Shown: positions 43,055 to 51,852 of the stretch, piece after piece
How positions within the stretch are numbered: the first letter of the stretch is position 1
Layout of the letters: the number at the start of each line of letters is the position of its first letter
Assembly: GCF_000023585.1 (NCBI RefSeq)
Contig: NC_012914.1
Coordinates: 4,060,001-4,124,000, forward strand
Reading direction: 5' to 3'
DNA: 64,000 nt
DNA from: Paenibacillus sp. JDR-2
GTDB taxonomy: Bacteria; Bacillota; Bacilli; Paenibacillales; Paenibacillaceae
Notes under the pieces: generated by a model
The model's database searches: none
What the model was told of the DNA's origin: nothing
What the model saw: only the letters and a program-made list of their open reading frames with translations
Position numbers and translations under genes: made by a program

Positions 43055-44589
43055 CCCAGATCGTCTCCTTGGCTGCCTCGTCTCTGACCTTTGGGAAATC
43101 GAAACCCGTTACGCTTGGAACCCGATAACGGCAACGTGTGCATGCTCCATCTTGGCGCACGGATGAGAATGTCCTTCAAATCGGATTTGGTCAGCGGTGA
43201 AACCGGACTTAGATAAGGCACTCCGAACGACTCCAGGTTCGTCAGGTGGATATGAAGGAATAACGTTGCCATGGCAATGCCGTATAGCCCAAATAGCCCC
43301 GAAAAAATAAGCATCGGGAAACGAAGCATTCGAAAAGCGATTCCCATGCTGTACCTGGGAGTAATAAGCGAAGCGATACCCGTTATTGAAACCACGATAA
43401 CCATCGGAGCAGAAACTATACCCGCTTCAACGGCTGCCTGCCCGATAACCAGGGCGCCAACAATGCTGATAGCCGATCCTGTCGGCCGCGGCATGCGTAT
43501 TCCTGCCTCGCGCAAACCTTCGAACAGAAATTCCATTAGAAAGGCTTCAATTACCGCGGGGAAAGGAACGCCCTCTCTCGCGGAGGTAATGCTAAGCAAG
43601 AAATTCGCGGGCAGCAATTGCGGATGGAAGGTGGTAATGGCGACATACATGGAGGGCAGGAACAAGGAACCGATAATCAGAACCATCCGCAGCCAGCGGA
43701 TCATAGTGGCGTACAGGAATCTTTCATAGTAATCGTCCGCGGATTGGAAAGCACTCCATAAGGTACATGGGGCGATAAGAACAAACGGACTTCCGTCTAC
43801 GAATACCGCTACTTTCCTTTCCGCAAGATAGGCAGCCACTATATCCGGGCGCTCCGTATTCTGAACTTGCGGAAACAAGGTAAACGGATGATCTTCAATG
43901 AACTCCTCGATAAAATTTCCGCCAAGCACCGTATCGATTTGAATTTGGCTGACACGTTTACGGACCTCTTCGACAACCGATTCTTTTGCGATTCCCTCTA
44001 TATAAGAGATAACTACGGTAGTTTTCGATAGACTGCCGACGGTAACCGACTCCATTTTAAGTCTTGGACTTTGAATTTTCCGGCGAAGCATGCTTGTGTT
44101 TACGTTTAGATTTTCGGTAAAGCCTTCTCTTGGCCCCCGTATCGTAATCTCATTGGAAGGCTCTTCAACAGCCCTTTGCTCGAAGCCTTTCAAATCTGCG
44201 ATGACAGCATGCTTGGCCCCGTCCGTCAGGATGACCACATTAGCCGAAAGGATCCCGTGTACAATCTCGTTTATGGACTTTGCGGATGTCGTTTTTGAGA
44301 CGGCTACCAGCTGTTGCTCCAATATGGAATCAACTGACTCTTTATCTCTCAAGTCGATAGACGGTGATTCCAGCATCCAGGGCTTTAACAACACATTATC
44401 CAACGCTTTTGTATCTACTAAACCATCCATATAGACTAGTAAAGTATTAATTTGACCATAGATTCGGATACGCCGGAAGACGACGTCGTAACAGTTGCGT
44501 AATATCTCTTTAATCGTCTGTTCGTTTTCTTCAAGACACTCAAGGAGCGGAGCATCCGCTTCAGGTTTGGAGCTTGCGTCAGCAGACAT
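43051..44589 (-). CDS. Spore germination receptor subunit A (GerA family)
   Basis: A 512-residue protein. A cytoplasmic N-terminal half includes the GerA-type VGSLSKTTVVISYIEGIA and LFPQVQNTERPDIVAAYLAERKVA-like segments. Several membrane helices follow, including SREGVPFPAVIEAFLMEFLFEGLREAGIRMPRP-like family sequence. It is the first gene of an A-C-B operon like gerKA-KC-KB. GGGAGG precedes the ATG. Expression would be expected in the forespore, but no convincing sigma-G promoter was recognised in 44590-44747. Confidence 0.95.
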   Translation of the reverse strand: MSADASSKPEADAPLLECLEENEQTIKEILRNCYDVVFRRIRIYGQINTLLVYMDGLVDTKALDNVLLKPWMLESPSIDLRDKESVDSILEQQLVAVSKTTSAKSINEIVHGILSANVVILTDGAKHAVIADLKGFEQRAVEEPSNEITIRGPREGFTENLNVNTSMLRRKIQSPRLKMESVTVGSLSKTTVVISYIEGIAKESVVEEVRKRVSQIQIDTVLGGNFIEEFIEDHPFTLFPQVQNTERPDIVAAYLAERKVAVFVDGSPFVLIAPCTLWSAFQSADDYYERFLYATMIRWLRMVLIIGSLFLPSMYVAITTFHPQLLPANFLLSITSAREGVPFPAVIEAFLMEFLFEGLREAGIRMPRPTGSAISIVGALVIGQAAVEAGIVSAPMVIVVSITGIASLITPRYSMGIAFRMLRFPMLIFSGLFGLYGIAMATLFLHIHLTNLESFGVPYLSPVSPLTKSDLKDILIRAPRWSMHTLPLSGSKRNGFRFPKGQRRGSQGDDLG

Positions 44590-44780
44590 GTTACACCTCC
44601 CGGCTTAGAAAATGATTATGCTCATAGTTTCCTTCTTCCAGCCGTTTTAAACGTTACTTGCCGGTGAGGCAGTGTCCGTAGAATAAACCTTTCAGAAGTA
44701 TAATTACCGTCTGTTTGATGGAACATAATGGTGAATTTCCCTGAACGATGAATTTGTTGACCCGAAAGGATTTTTTACTT

Positions 44781-46067
44781 ATGAATAAGAAATTAAGCGT
44801 AACCTTAACGATTCTACTCTCTCTCGGGTTAATGGTCTTAAGCCTAAACGCTTACGCGGCTCCAACTCCTAAAGCAGTCTCGGAGCCGTCCCCATCCACC
44901 GCTATCCGCCCGTTTCAAGTCCATATACCGGAAGCCGAGCTGACCGAGCTGCGCAAGCGAATCAACGAGAGCGAATGGCCCGACCGCGAGACGGTCAAGG
45001 ACCAATCTCAAGGTACGCAGATGGACACGATGAAGGAGCTCGCGCGTTATTGGGCTAATGATTACGATTGGCGGAAATTCGAGGCGAAGCTTAACGGCTA
45101 TCCACAGTACATCACCAATATCGATGGCTTGGACATTCATTTTATCCATGTCCGCTCGAAGCATAAAGGAGCTTTGCCGATCATCCTTACGCATGGCTGG
45201 CCGGGTTCTTTCATCGAGATGATGAAAATTATAGATCCGCTTGCGAACCCTACGGCTTACGGCGGAAAAGCATCCGATGCATTTGACGTGGTAATTCCCT
45301 CCCTGCCGGGCTACGGATTCTCCGAAAAGCCGACGGAGCCCGGTTGGGGACCGGACAAAATTGCAAGTGCCTGGATCGAGTTAATGAAGCGTCTTGGTTA
45401 TGACAAATACGTGGCGCAAGGCGGAGACTGGGGAGCGTTAGTCACCGATCTGATGGCGGTGCAGGCGCCTGAAGGATTGATCGGTATTCATTCCAATATG
45501 CCAGGCACCGTTCCGGCTGGCATCGCAAGAACGCTCCAGTGCGGCGATCCGATGCCAGCCGGGCTCACTTCCGAAGAAAAGCGCGCGTTTGAACAGCTGG
45601 CTGCCTTCGACAAGCATCTCGGCTATGCCGATTTAATGGGCACCCGGCCGCAAACGTTAACCGCGCTTGCGGATTCACCGATTGGTCTCGCAGCCTTTAT
45701 GCTTGATCATGACGACAAAAGCCTAAAACTCATGTCAAATGCATTCCGAGGCAAACCCGGTGGGCTCTCGCGAGACGATATTCTCGATGACATCAGTTTG
45801 TATTGGCTGACCAACACGGCGATCTCATCGGCTCGTCTCTATTGGGAGAATAAATATCCGTTCTTTGGCGTCAAGGGCGTTAAGCTGCCGGTTGCGATCA
45901 GCGTGTTCCCCGACGAGCTCTACGAAGCGCCATTAAGCTGGTCCAAACAAGCTTATCCTAAGCTTTTCTATTACAACGTGCTGGATAAAGGCGGGCATTT
46001 CGCCGCTTGGGAGCAGCCGGAGTTGTTTACAAGCGAACTCCGGTCCGCATTCGGCAAGCTGCGTTAA
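44781..46067 (+). CDS. Exported epoxide hydrolase (EHN domain, alpha/beta hydrolase)
   Basis: A 428-residue protein. A signal peptide (KKLSVTLTILLSLGLMVLSL core, cleavage near AYA-APTP, about residue 26) precedes an EHN lid domain (IRPFQVHIPEAELTELRKRI). The hydrolase core follows: oxyanion motif HGWPGS, nucleophile D216 in GGDWGA, and histidine H406 in GGHFAAWE. This is the microsomal-epoxide-hydrolase-like group. It should hydrate epoxides to diols, but outside the cell. The ATG at 44781 has AAAGGA ten bases upstream; an earlier start at 44748 has no ribosome binding site. Confidence 0.88.
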   Translation: MNKKLSVTLTILLSLGLMVLSLNAYAAPTPKAVSEPSPSTAIRPFQVHIPEAELTELRKRINESEWPDRETVKDQSQGTQMDTMKELARYWANDYDWRKFEAKLNGYPQYITNIDGLDIHFIHVRSKHKGALPIILTHGWPGSFIEMMKIIDPLANPTAYGGKASDAFDVVIPSLPGYGFSEKPTEPGWGPDKIASAWIELMKRLGYDKYVAQGGDWGALVTDLMAVQAPEGLIGIHSNMPGTVPAGIARTLQCGDPMPAGLTSEEKRAFEQLAAFDKHLGYADLMGTRPQTLTALADSPIGLAAFMLDHDDKSLKLMSNAFRGKPGGLSRDDILDDISLYWLTNTAISSARLYWENKYPFFGVKGVKLPVAISVFPDELYEAPLSWSKQAYPKLFYYNVLDKGGHFAAWEQPELFTSELRSAFGKLR

Positions 46068-46085
46068 CCATCTTAAACAACGAAA

Positions 46086-46115
46086 AAGGTCAGCCAGAAT
46101 TCTCCGGCTGACCTT
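46086..46115. terminator. Bidirectional terminator
   Basis: AAGGTCAGCC and GGCTGACCTT form a 10-bp stem between convergent genes and overlap the 3' end of the AraC fusion gene. AAAAA on the left gives a U-tract for the minus strand. Confidence 0.85.
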
Positions 46116-47658
46116 CCATTAATTCAACAATGCCGTCCAGCTGCCAGGAAAGCGCGATTGTTCCGTCCAGCGTCCAGCTGTCCGGAAATTTATGGACCTT
46201 TCCGTTTCGAACGGCCGGCAGCAGACTCCATTCAACGCTTTCCATGATTCGCTTGTACGTTTCTTTTGCCCCGTCCATCCTGCCGTGAACGATAAAGATC
46301 CGGTCCGCTTTATACTGCGGGAACTCCTCTATAGGAATAAACAGCCGGGATGAGCTTGTCAGCATCCGTTTTTTCAAAGCATACGGAATGTCAAAGCCTA
46401 GCACCTGATAAATGACCGGCACTTCATTAGGCTTGTAAACATAGATTCTCTCATTGACCACATGATAGAAAACTGCCGTTTCCTTCTTCCCGATCATCTC
46501 GCTTGCCTGCAGCTGTTCCTTGATTTGCCTGGCCTTCCCCTTATAATCCGCCATCCAGGCTTTTGCCTCGGCTTCCTTGCCCAGCAATTTGGCAACATGC
46601 TTCATATTGTGAAGCATGTTGCTTTTCAGCTCCAAGGATAGTGTGGGGGCAATCTTCTTGAGGTCTTCAATAAGTTCCGGCTCTATAAAAGCGTTCACGA
46701 TAATTAAATCCGGCTGTAATTCCGCTGCACGCTTCAGTCCGGTCGAATCGCGGGCAATACCTTCCATTCCGCTTGTATATTTGGGATCCAGCCAGCGTAT
46801 TAATCCAAGCTCGGCACCAATCGGCTTGATCCCCAGCGCCATAATATCGCCAAGATGCGAGAACGCGATAATCCGTAGCCGGGACCGTTTGATCTGAAGA
46901 TACTGCCTTGGAGAGACGCCCGCAACCTTCGTAAATATACGGGTAAAATAATACACATCCTGATATCCGACCGTTTGCGCGATATGCTCCAGCGGCCTGT
47001 CGGATACAAAAAGCAGCTCCTTCGCCCGGTCGATTCGCAGCTTGGTGATATATTCCTTCGGATTGCTGCCGGTCAGCTTCTTGAATAACTGCCTGTACTG
47101 CCAGACGCCTAGCTTGGCTTGCTTCGCAAGCTGCTCTAGCGAAAAGGGCTCTTTATATTTCGTCTGAAGCTCTTTTATCGTCCGTTCTACGGCAAGAAGG
47201 CTGCCTTGCTCCCGGTATTCCTCCTGATTCTGTTCCAGCAGAAAGAGAAGCAGCTCCTGAAAACGGACATGCTTCTTGAACAATTGGAATTCGCCGGTCA
47301 TCTGCCGCGGAAGCAGATCCGCTATATATTCAAGCAATTGAGCAAAAGGCTGGCATTGCAATGGTCCGATTGATGACGACGGAATAGCCATCGTTGGCGC
47401 CGCTTCCGTGCTGCGGATTGGCTGGAACGTAAGCTCATAGTATCGAAGCCCGGTCGTGGATCCATTCGAAATCGTCATGGTCATATCGGGACTTGCGAGC
47501 ATGCATTCCTCCTTGCTGACCGAATATTCCTGCCGGTCAAGCCATACCGTTCCTCGTCCTTCCAGGAAGGCTACCAACCGGTAACTGCTTCCGCTTATGA
47601 CGTCCTTGCCATCCGGCGGCAGATTTTTCTCCTCAAGCTTCAGCATGCTGTAAAACAT
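46090..47658 (-). CDS. AraC regulator fused to a siderophore-binding-protein domain (Btr-like)
   Basis: A 522-residue protein. It has an N-terminal cupin-like part (to about 140), AraC double helix-turn-helix (about 160-260; LEQLAKQAKLGVWQYRQLFKK, then VGYQDVYYFTRIFTKVAG), and a C-terminal FecB/FhuD-type periplasmic-binding fold (about 265-515) with no signal peptide. This is the layout of Bacillus Btr, which senses ferri-siderophore in the cytoplasm and activates its uptake genes. A weak Fur-like box (47676-47690) lies upstream. It is adjacent to a related siderophore-binding lipoprotein gene. Confidence 0.9.
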   Translation of the reverse strand: MFYSMLKLEEKNLPPDGKDVISGSSYRLVAFLEGRGTVWLDRQEYSVSKEECMLASPDMTMTISNGSTTGLRYYELTFQPIRSTEAAPTMAIPSSSIGPLQCQPFAQLLEYIADLLPRQMTGEFQLFKKHVRFQELLLFLLEQNQEEYREQGSLLAVERTIKELQTKYKEPFSLEQLAKQAKLGVWQYRQLFKKLTGSNPKEYITKLRIDRAKELLFVSDRPLEHIAQTVGYQDVYYFTRIFTKVAGVSPRQYLQIKRSRLRIIAFSHLGDIMALGIKPIGAELGLIRWLDPKYTSGMEGIARDSTGLKRAAELQPDLIIVNAFIEPELIEDLKKIAPTLSLELKSNMLHNMKHVAKLLGKEAEAKAWMADYKGKARQIKEQLQASEMIGKKETAVFYHVVNERIYVYKPNEVPVIYQVLGFDIPYALKKRMLTSSSRLFIPIEEFPQYKADRIFIVHGRMDGAKETYKRIMESVEWSLLPAVRNGKVHKFPDSWTLDGTIALSWQLDGIVELMEGQPENSG

Positions 47659-47675
47659 TTAATTCCCACCTTAAT

Positions 47676-47690
47676 TGAGAACCGTTATCG
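47676..47690. promoter_or_regulatory. Weak Fur-box-like site
   Basis: TGAGAACCGTTATCG matches the 7-1-7 Fur consensus at 10 of 14 positions, just upstream of the AraC fusion gene. Confidence 0.35.
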
Positions 47691-47720
47691 GATCATATAA
47701 ATTGATCGTATACGAAAACG

Positions 47721-47754
47721 AAAGGTCCTTCAACCATGAAGTTGAAGGACCTTT
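47721..47754. terminator. Terminator after the siderophore-binding lipoprotein gene
   Basis: AAAGGTCCTTCAAC pairs perfectly with GTTGAAGGACCTTT across a 6-base loop, a few bases past the lipoprotein stop. Confidence 0.85.
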
Positions 47755-47760
47755 TTTCCA

Positions 47761-48744
47761 TTACTTTTTAAATTGAGCCAAAGCTTCGTCGAGCTGCGCG
47801 TTTAATGAGGTCGCATCGCCAAGTCCCCATTGATTCGTTACCGTATAGATTTGATTTTTTTTGGAGGCGTTAAGGCCTTTCAGCACTTCGCTCTTCATCA
47901 GCTTATCGAAGGTCTGCTTCGTTACTTCCGAAGCGTCGTCCATCTCCACGAACAAATGATCCGGGTTAATGTCGGCCAATCCTTCAAGCGTTACCGTCTC
48001 CCAGCCAAAGTTCTCGTCTTTGTCCAGCAGCGGCTGCAGCTTCGCGGGAGGAGTAAAGCCAAGCTGACGGTATAACGTGAAGCCGCCGTTGCGAACGCCG
48101 GAGACCCCCATGTCCTGCCCGGAAACAATAAGAAGCAGACCGGTTTCGCCCGGTTGAATCTGTTTGCCGATCTCATCCTTTGCCGTTTTGGCTTTCGCTT
48201 CATAAGCGGAAATCCAGCTTGCCGCTTCTTCTTCCTTGCCAAGCATCGTTGCCAGGCTGTTCAGATGCTCGTAGGGATCCGGGGACCAGAAAGCAAGCTT
48301 GGCGGTTGGAGCAATCTTCGCTAATTGACTATATTCCGAGTCATCGCCCGTATCGTCCGTAATAATAAGGTCCGGAGCGGCAGCCGTGACGCTTTCCACA
48401 TTGACCGGACGGTCTCCAACCGACTTGGCGCCGGATAACAGTTCTCCGTACGTCGTCAAATTATAATCGGTTGTATAGGCAGGTTTAACACCTAAGGCAA
48501 GCAGATCCCCAACATAGTTAATCGCTGCGATTTTTTGAGGCTGAGAAGGAATTTGCAGCTCCTTGCCCGTTGCATCCTTATAAGCGCGTGTAGCCGGCTC
48601 AACCGATGCTTCCGGAGTAGGAGCTACGGTTGCCTCAGCAGAAGCGGCGTTATTAGCAGGTTTGTTCGAATTGGAGCAGCCTGCCGCAACCAGCATAATA
48701 AGCAGGATCACGCTCCAGACAGACGTTTGATAAAAGCGGTTCAT
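47761..48744 (-). CDS. Iron-siderophore-binding lipoprotein (FecB/FhuD family)
   Basis: A 327-residue class III solute-binding protein. The signal peptide ends in MLVAAGC (C23), followed by an Asn/Ala/Glu/Pro linker. The two-lobe fold shows AAINYVGDLLALGVKP and LATMLGKEEEAASWI. It captures ferric siderophore at the membrane face. No permease or ATPase gene follows in the window, so partners must be elsewhere. A good Fur box (48760-48774) sits 15 bases before the start. It is similar in layout to the C-terminal half of the neighbouring AraC fusion. Confidence 0.92.
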   Translation of the reverse strand: MNRFYQTSVWSVILLIMLVAAGCSNSNKPANNAASAEATVAPTPEASVEPATRAYKDATGKELQIPSQPQKIAAINYVGDLLALGVKPAYTTDYNLTTYGELLSGAKSVGDRPVNVESVTAAAPDLIITDDTGDDSEYSQLAKIAPTAKLAFWSPDPYEHLNSLATMLGKEEEAASWISAYEAKAKTAKDEIGKQIQPGETGLLLIVSGQDMGVSGVRNGGFTLYRQLGFTPPAKLQPLLDKDENFGWETVTLEGLADINPDHLFVEMDDASEVTKQTFDKLMKSEVLKGLNASKKNQIYTVTNQWGLGDATSLNAQLDEALAQFKK

Positions 48745-48759
48745 AGTAACCTCCAGTAA

Positions 48760-48774
48760 TGATAATCGTTCTCA
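48760..48774. promoter_or_regulatory. Fur box
   Basis: TGATAATCGTTCTCA matches the 7-1-7 consensus TGATAATnATTATCA at 12 of 14 positions. It lies next to the ribosome binding site of the siderophore-binding lipoprotein gene, predicting iron repression. Confidence 0.72.
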
Positions 48775-48867
48775 TATAAATTTAAATGACTTTACTCTCT
48801 AATAAAATGGACAAAACTGTGATCCTATTCTATCAAATGTGTGATTGCTATTTTTTCACAAAAATAA

Positions 48868-48904
48868 AAGAACTATTCCCGGCCAAAAGTCAGGAATAGT
48901 TCTT
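48868..48904 (-). terminator. Terminator after the GH43-like gene
   Basis: A 12-bp perfect stem (AAGAACTATTCC / GGAATAGTTCTT) has a 13-base loop and is followed on the minus strand by TTATTTTTG. Confidence 0.85.
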
Positions 48905-48915
48905 GCTTCATTCTT

Positions 48916-49839
48916 TTATTCCGCTATCAAGTTCATCTCAAAATCCTCGTCGCGGTCGCATACGAGAATCCCGTCCCGCACATCGAGCCGTGCTGCTTGA
49001 ACGGATGACCGGCGCTGCTCGTATCCTTCTTTTGCTCCCTCTTGCATCCCGTAACGTCCCGGATGAGTGAAATAAAAGACATACGCTTCGTCCCCGGAGA
49101 CGACTACATCCGCATGATGGCCAATCCATGCGTCATCCTTCCGAACGCCTGGAGTTTCGAGAATCATCCCGTTCCGCTCCCAATTGTCCAAGTTATCGGA
49201 GCGGTAAACGCCTTGGCCTCTCCATTCGTCGATAATCATCCAATAGCTGCCCTTGAACCGGAATACATTTGGTCCTTCATGCCCGCGATGCGTAAGTACG
49301 GGTCTGGCGCTATGCCAATGGTACAAATCCTCGCTGTCCGCCGCGTAAGTAGCCGATCCATGCTCTTCATCCTTATACCACATCCGGAAGCCTCCTCCCG
49401 GAAGCTCATGGACGCATACGTCAATCACGCGATTCGAGCTTAGCGAGAGCGGTCCTTCCAACTGCCAGTCGATCAGGTTTTTGCTCGTATAATGAATAAT
49501 CCGGCGATCTCCCGTCCACTGCACCCGGATGCCTTGAATATAGCTGACGTACATATGATAGATGCCATCATGCCAATAGATTTCCGGTGCCCAGAACGTA
49601 TTGCGCCCCCACTCGAAATCAAGCCCTGGCAACGTCCCCCGGTAAACCCAGCTCCGTCCGCCATCCGCAGACGTGGCGACTCCAAGATCGGAGCCATGCA
49701 CCCAAGCGACCCCAGGCCCTTCAGCCGTTGCCCGTCTGCTCGTATAAACCATCCACCATTCTTTTGTTTCCCGGTTATAGATGACCGTAGGATCCGTTGC
49801 CCCGTCATAGATCGGATCTCTGAATAAAGGTGCTTTCAT
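48916..49839 (-). CDS. GH43-like five-bladed beta-propeller glycosidase
   Basis: A 307-residue protein with propeller repeats. The three acidic residues expected for clan GH-F can be placed: D16 in GATDPTVI, D140 in SNRVIDVCVH, and E188 in RGHEGPNVF. WAPEIYWHDGIYHMYVS is a typical blade sequence. There is no signal peptide. Arabinosidase or xylosidase activity is common in the family, but the substrate is not readable. It is the last gene after the LplA/B/C-type transporter, so it probably degrades the imported oligosaccharide. Confidence 0.8.
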   Translation of the reverse strand: MKAPLFRDPIYDGATDPTVIYNRETKEWWMVYTSRRATAEGPGVAWVHGSDLGVATSADGGRSWVYRGTLPGLDFEWGRNTFWAPEIYWHDGIYHMYVSYIQGIRVQWTGDRRIIHYTSKNLIDWQLEGPLSLSSNRVIDVCVHELPGGGFRMWYKDEEHGSATYAADSEDLYHWHSARPVLTHRGHEGPNVFRFKGSYWMIIDEWRGQGVYRSDNLDNWERNGMILETPGVRKDDAWIGHHADVVVSGDEAYVFYFTHPGRYGMQEGAKEGYEQRRSSVQAARLDVRDGILVCDRDEDFEMNLIAE

Positions 49840-49870
49840 AGCCGCTGTTCCTCTCCGTTTCCAGTTGGAA

Positions 49871-50794
49871 TTAACCTTTTACCGATCCTAGCAATACGCC
49901 CGAAATAAAGAACCGCTGCGCAAACGGGTACATGACAATCATCGGAATCGACGCGATTACCATGGAGGCTAATTCGATCGTACGCGACGTAATCTCTCCT
50001 TGTCCTTGCGCCAGAGACAGCAGCTCGGATACCGCGGGATTGGACAGCGAGGCCGAGCTTGACAGCTGCTCTACCGCCGAGCTTGTCTGAAGCAGCTTCA
50101 GAATCAAATACTGCAGGGTCTGGAGGTCATTGGACTGCGTAAAATAAAGCGTTGTTCCGTAATCGTTCCAGATTCCGACCGCCGTAAAGATCGACAATGC
50201 CGCCAATACCGGCTTGGACAGAGGCAGAACGAGGCGCAGGAAAATCGAGAATTCGCTTGCCCCGTCCAGCTTGGCGGATTCAAACAAAGCATCCGGAATC
50301 GCTTTGTAATTCGCATTCAGAATAATAACGTTCCAGAAGCCTCCAAACAAAGAAGGAATAATGTATACCCAATAATTATCATAGAGATGGAGCCAGTTGA
50401 TCAATAGAAAAGACGGGATAAGGCCGCCGCTGAAATACATGCTCGTAAATCCAAGCGCCATATACCATTTTCTCCACTTTAAGTAGGGACGCGAGAAGGC
50501 GTAAGCGAACATCGCCGTATAAAAAATCGAGATGATCGTTACGAACGCCGTACGGGATATCGTAATCCAAGCTGCGCTGAGCAGACCAGGGTCGGCCAGA
50601 ACCGCGCGCCAGCTCGCCCAAGTAAAAATGCGAGGCCATAGAAACACCGGTCCGCGCTGCAGATCAATCCCGCTGTTCAGGGAACTGATAATGGCGTACC
50701 AAAAAGGATATACGGTCACAATCATGATCACGACCATGATTACTGTATTCGTAACGAAAAATGTACGGTCTCCTAGAGACTTTCCTCCAACCAT
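49871..50794 (-). CDS. LplC-type ABC transporter permease
   Basis: A 307-residue membrane protein with six segments and the EAA-like loop FESAKLDGASEFSIFLRLVLP. The long insertion before the last helices is typical of LplC/YtcP permeases. It pairs with the LplB-type permease encoded upstream. AAGGAGG precedes the ATG. No ATPase gene is nearby, as is usual for this transporter group. Confidence 0.93.
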   Translation of the reverse strand: MVGGKSLGDRTFFVTNTVIMVVIMIVTVYPFWYAIISSLNSGIDLQRGPVFLWPRIFTWASWRAVLADPGLLSAAWITISRTAFVTIISIFYTAMFAYAFSRPYLKWRKWYMALGFTSMYFSGGLIPSFLLINWLHLYDNYWVYIIPSLFGGFWNVIILNANYKAIPDALFESAKLDGASEFSIFLRLVLPLSKPVLAALSIFTAVGIWNDYGTTLYFTQSNDLQTLQYLILKLLQTSSAVEQLSSSASLSNPAVSELLSLAQGQGEITSRTIELASMVIASIPMIVMYPFAQRFFISGVLLGSVKG

Positions 50795-50808
50795 ACCGGG
50801 ATGCCTCC

Positions 50809-51765
50809 TTAGAACAGACCTGATTTTGTAATTTTTTTCGAAGCATAGTTAGCTCCCACTAGAAGGACAAGCGCAAGAACGGACTTCATTAATCCGATAG
50901 CCGTTGCGACATCGAACTGGAAATTCAATAGGCCCGTCTGATAGACGTACGTATCGATAACCTGGCTCGCAGGCAGGTTCAAGGAGTTCTGCAAGACATA
51001 GATTTGCGTAAAGTTATTGTTCAGCATGCCGCTTACCGCGAAAATAATCATAATCATTAAAGTTGGCATGATGCCGGGCAACGTAATATGGAACATTTTT
51101 TTGAACCGTCCCGCTCCGTCGATTGCCGCCGCTTCGTATAACGATTGGTCGACGCCGGCCATCGCGGCCAAGTATAGAATTGCTCCCCATCCGAGATCCT
51201 TCAGCAGATTCGTCACGATTGCCAGACCCCAGAAATAGCTTGGATCGGACAGAAATTGGAGCGGCTCCTTCACCAGATGCAGATGGACCAGCAAATAGTT
51301 TATAATCCCTTCCTGCGGATTCAGAAGCGTAATATACAAGCCGCCATATATAACCCAGGACAAGAAATGCGGCAAGTAGGTAATCGTCTGAATAGCCGAT
51401 TTGAACCTGGTACTGACGATTTCGTTAAGCAGCAAAGCGAAAATAATCGTAACGGGTATGCCGACAAGCGATCCGATCAGATTTATGCCTAGCGTGTTTT
51501 TGATCATGGGCCAAAATTGAAAGTTGTCAAAAATAAGCTTGAAGTTATCGAAATGATTCCATGGGCTTGTGAAAATCCCTTTAACGCCGCTGATCGGATC
51601 ATAATGCTTGAAAGCCATCAGCAGACCAAACAGCGGCAAAAAGCTGAATACGATAATGGAGATCACGCCAGGCCCAATCATAACCGCTAGCTCGGTCTGC
51701 GTTCGCAAGTCGGATTGCAGCGCGTAGCCCTTTTGTTTCTTCTTTTTTTTATCCGACGGATTCAT
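50809..51765 (-). CDS. LplB-type ABC transporter permease
   Basis: A 318-residue membrane protein. A Lys-rich cytoplasmic N-terminus is followed by six segments, the LplB-typical FKHYDPISGVKGIFTSPWNHFDN-like loop, and the EAA loop YEAAAIDGAGRFKKMFHITLP. AGGAGG lies upstream of the ATG. It is separated from the binding-protein gene by a hairpin (51792-51831) that could lower its expression relative to that gene. Confidence 0.93.
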   Translation of the reverse strand: MNPSDKKKKKQKGYALQSDLRTQTELAVMIGPGVISIIVFSFLPLFGLLMAFKHYDPISGVKGIFTSPWNHFDNFKLIFDNFQFWPMIKNTLGINLIGSLVGIPVTIIFALLLNEIVSTRFKSAIQTITYLPHFLSWVIYGGLYITLLNPQEGIINYLLVHLHLVKEPLQFLSDPSYFWGLAIVTNLLKDLGWGAILYLAAMAGVDQSLYEAAAIDGAGRFKKMFHITLPGIMPTLMIMIIFAVSGMLNNNFTQIYVLQNSLNLPASQVIDTYVYQTGLLNFQFDVATAIGLMKSVLALVLLVGANYASKKITKSGLF

Positions 51766-51791
51766 CAGCTGACTCCCTCCTGCTCAAGGGA

Positions 51792-51831
51792 GGACCGTGC
51801 CGAAGCTTTCGACTCGGCTTTGACACGGCCC
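51792..51831 (-). terminator. Intra-operon hairpin between binding-protein and permease genes
   Basis: On the minus strand GGGCCGTG pairs with CACGGTCC (one G-U), with an inner GCCGA/TCGGC stem. No U-tract follows. It is probably an mRNA-stabilising or attenuating hairpin, not a full terminator. Confidence 0.6.
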
Positions 51832-51852
51832 CCTTCATCCCTTACTTAAGAA

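Noticed and set aside
44590..44747. Sigma-G promoter for the germination operon (CATAATC at the minus strand)
   Set aside because: A -10-like element is present but no TGAATA-like -35 at the right spacing was found.
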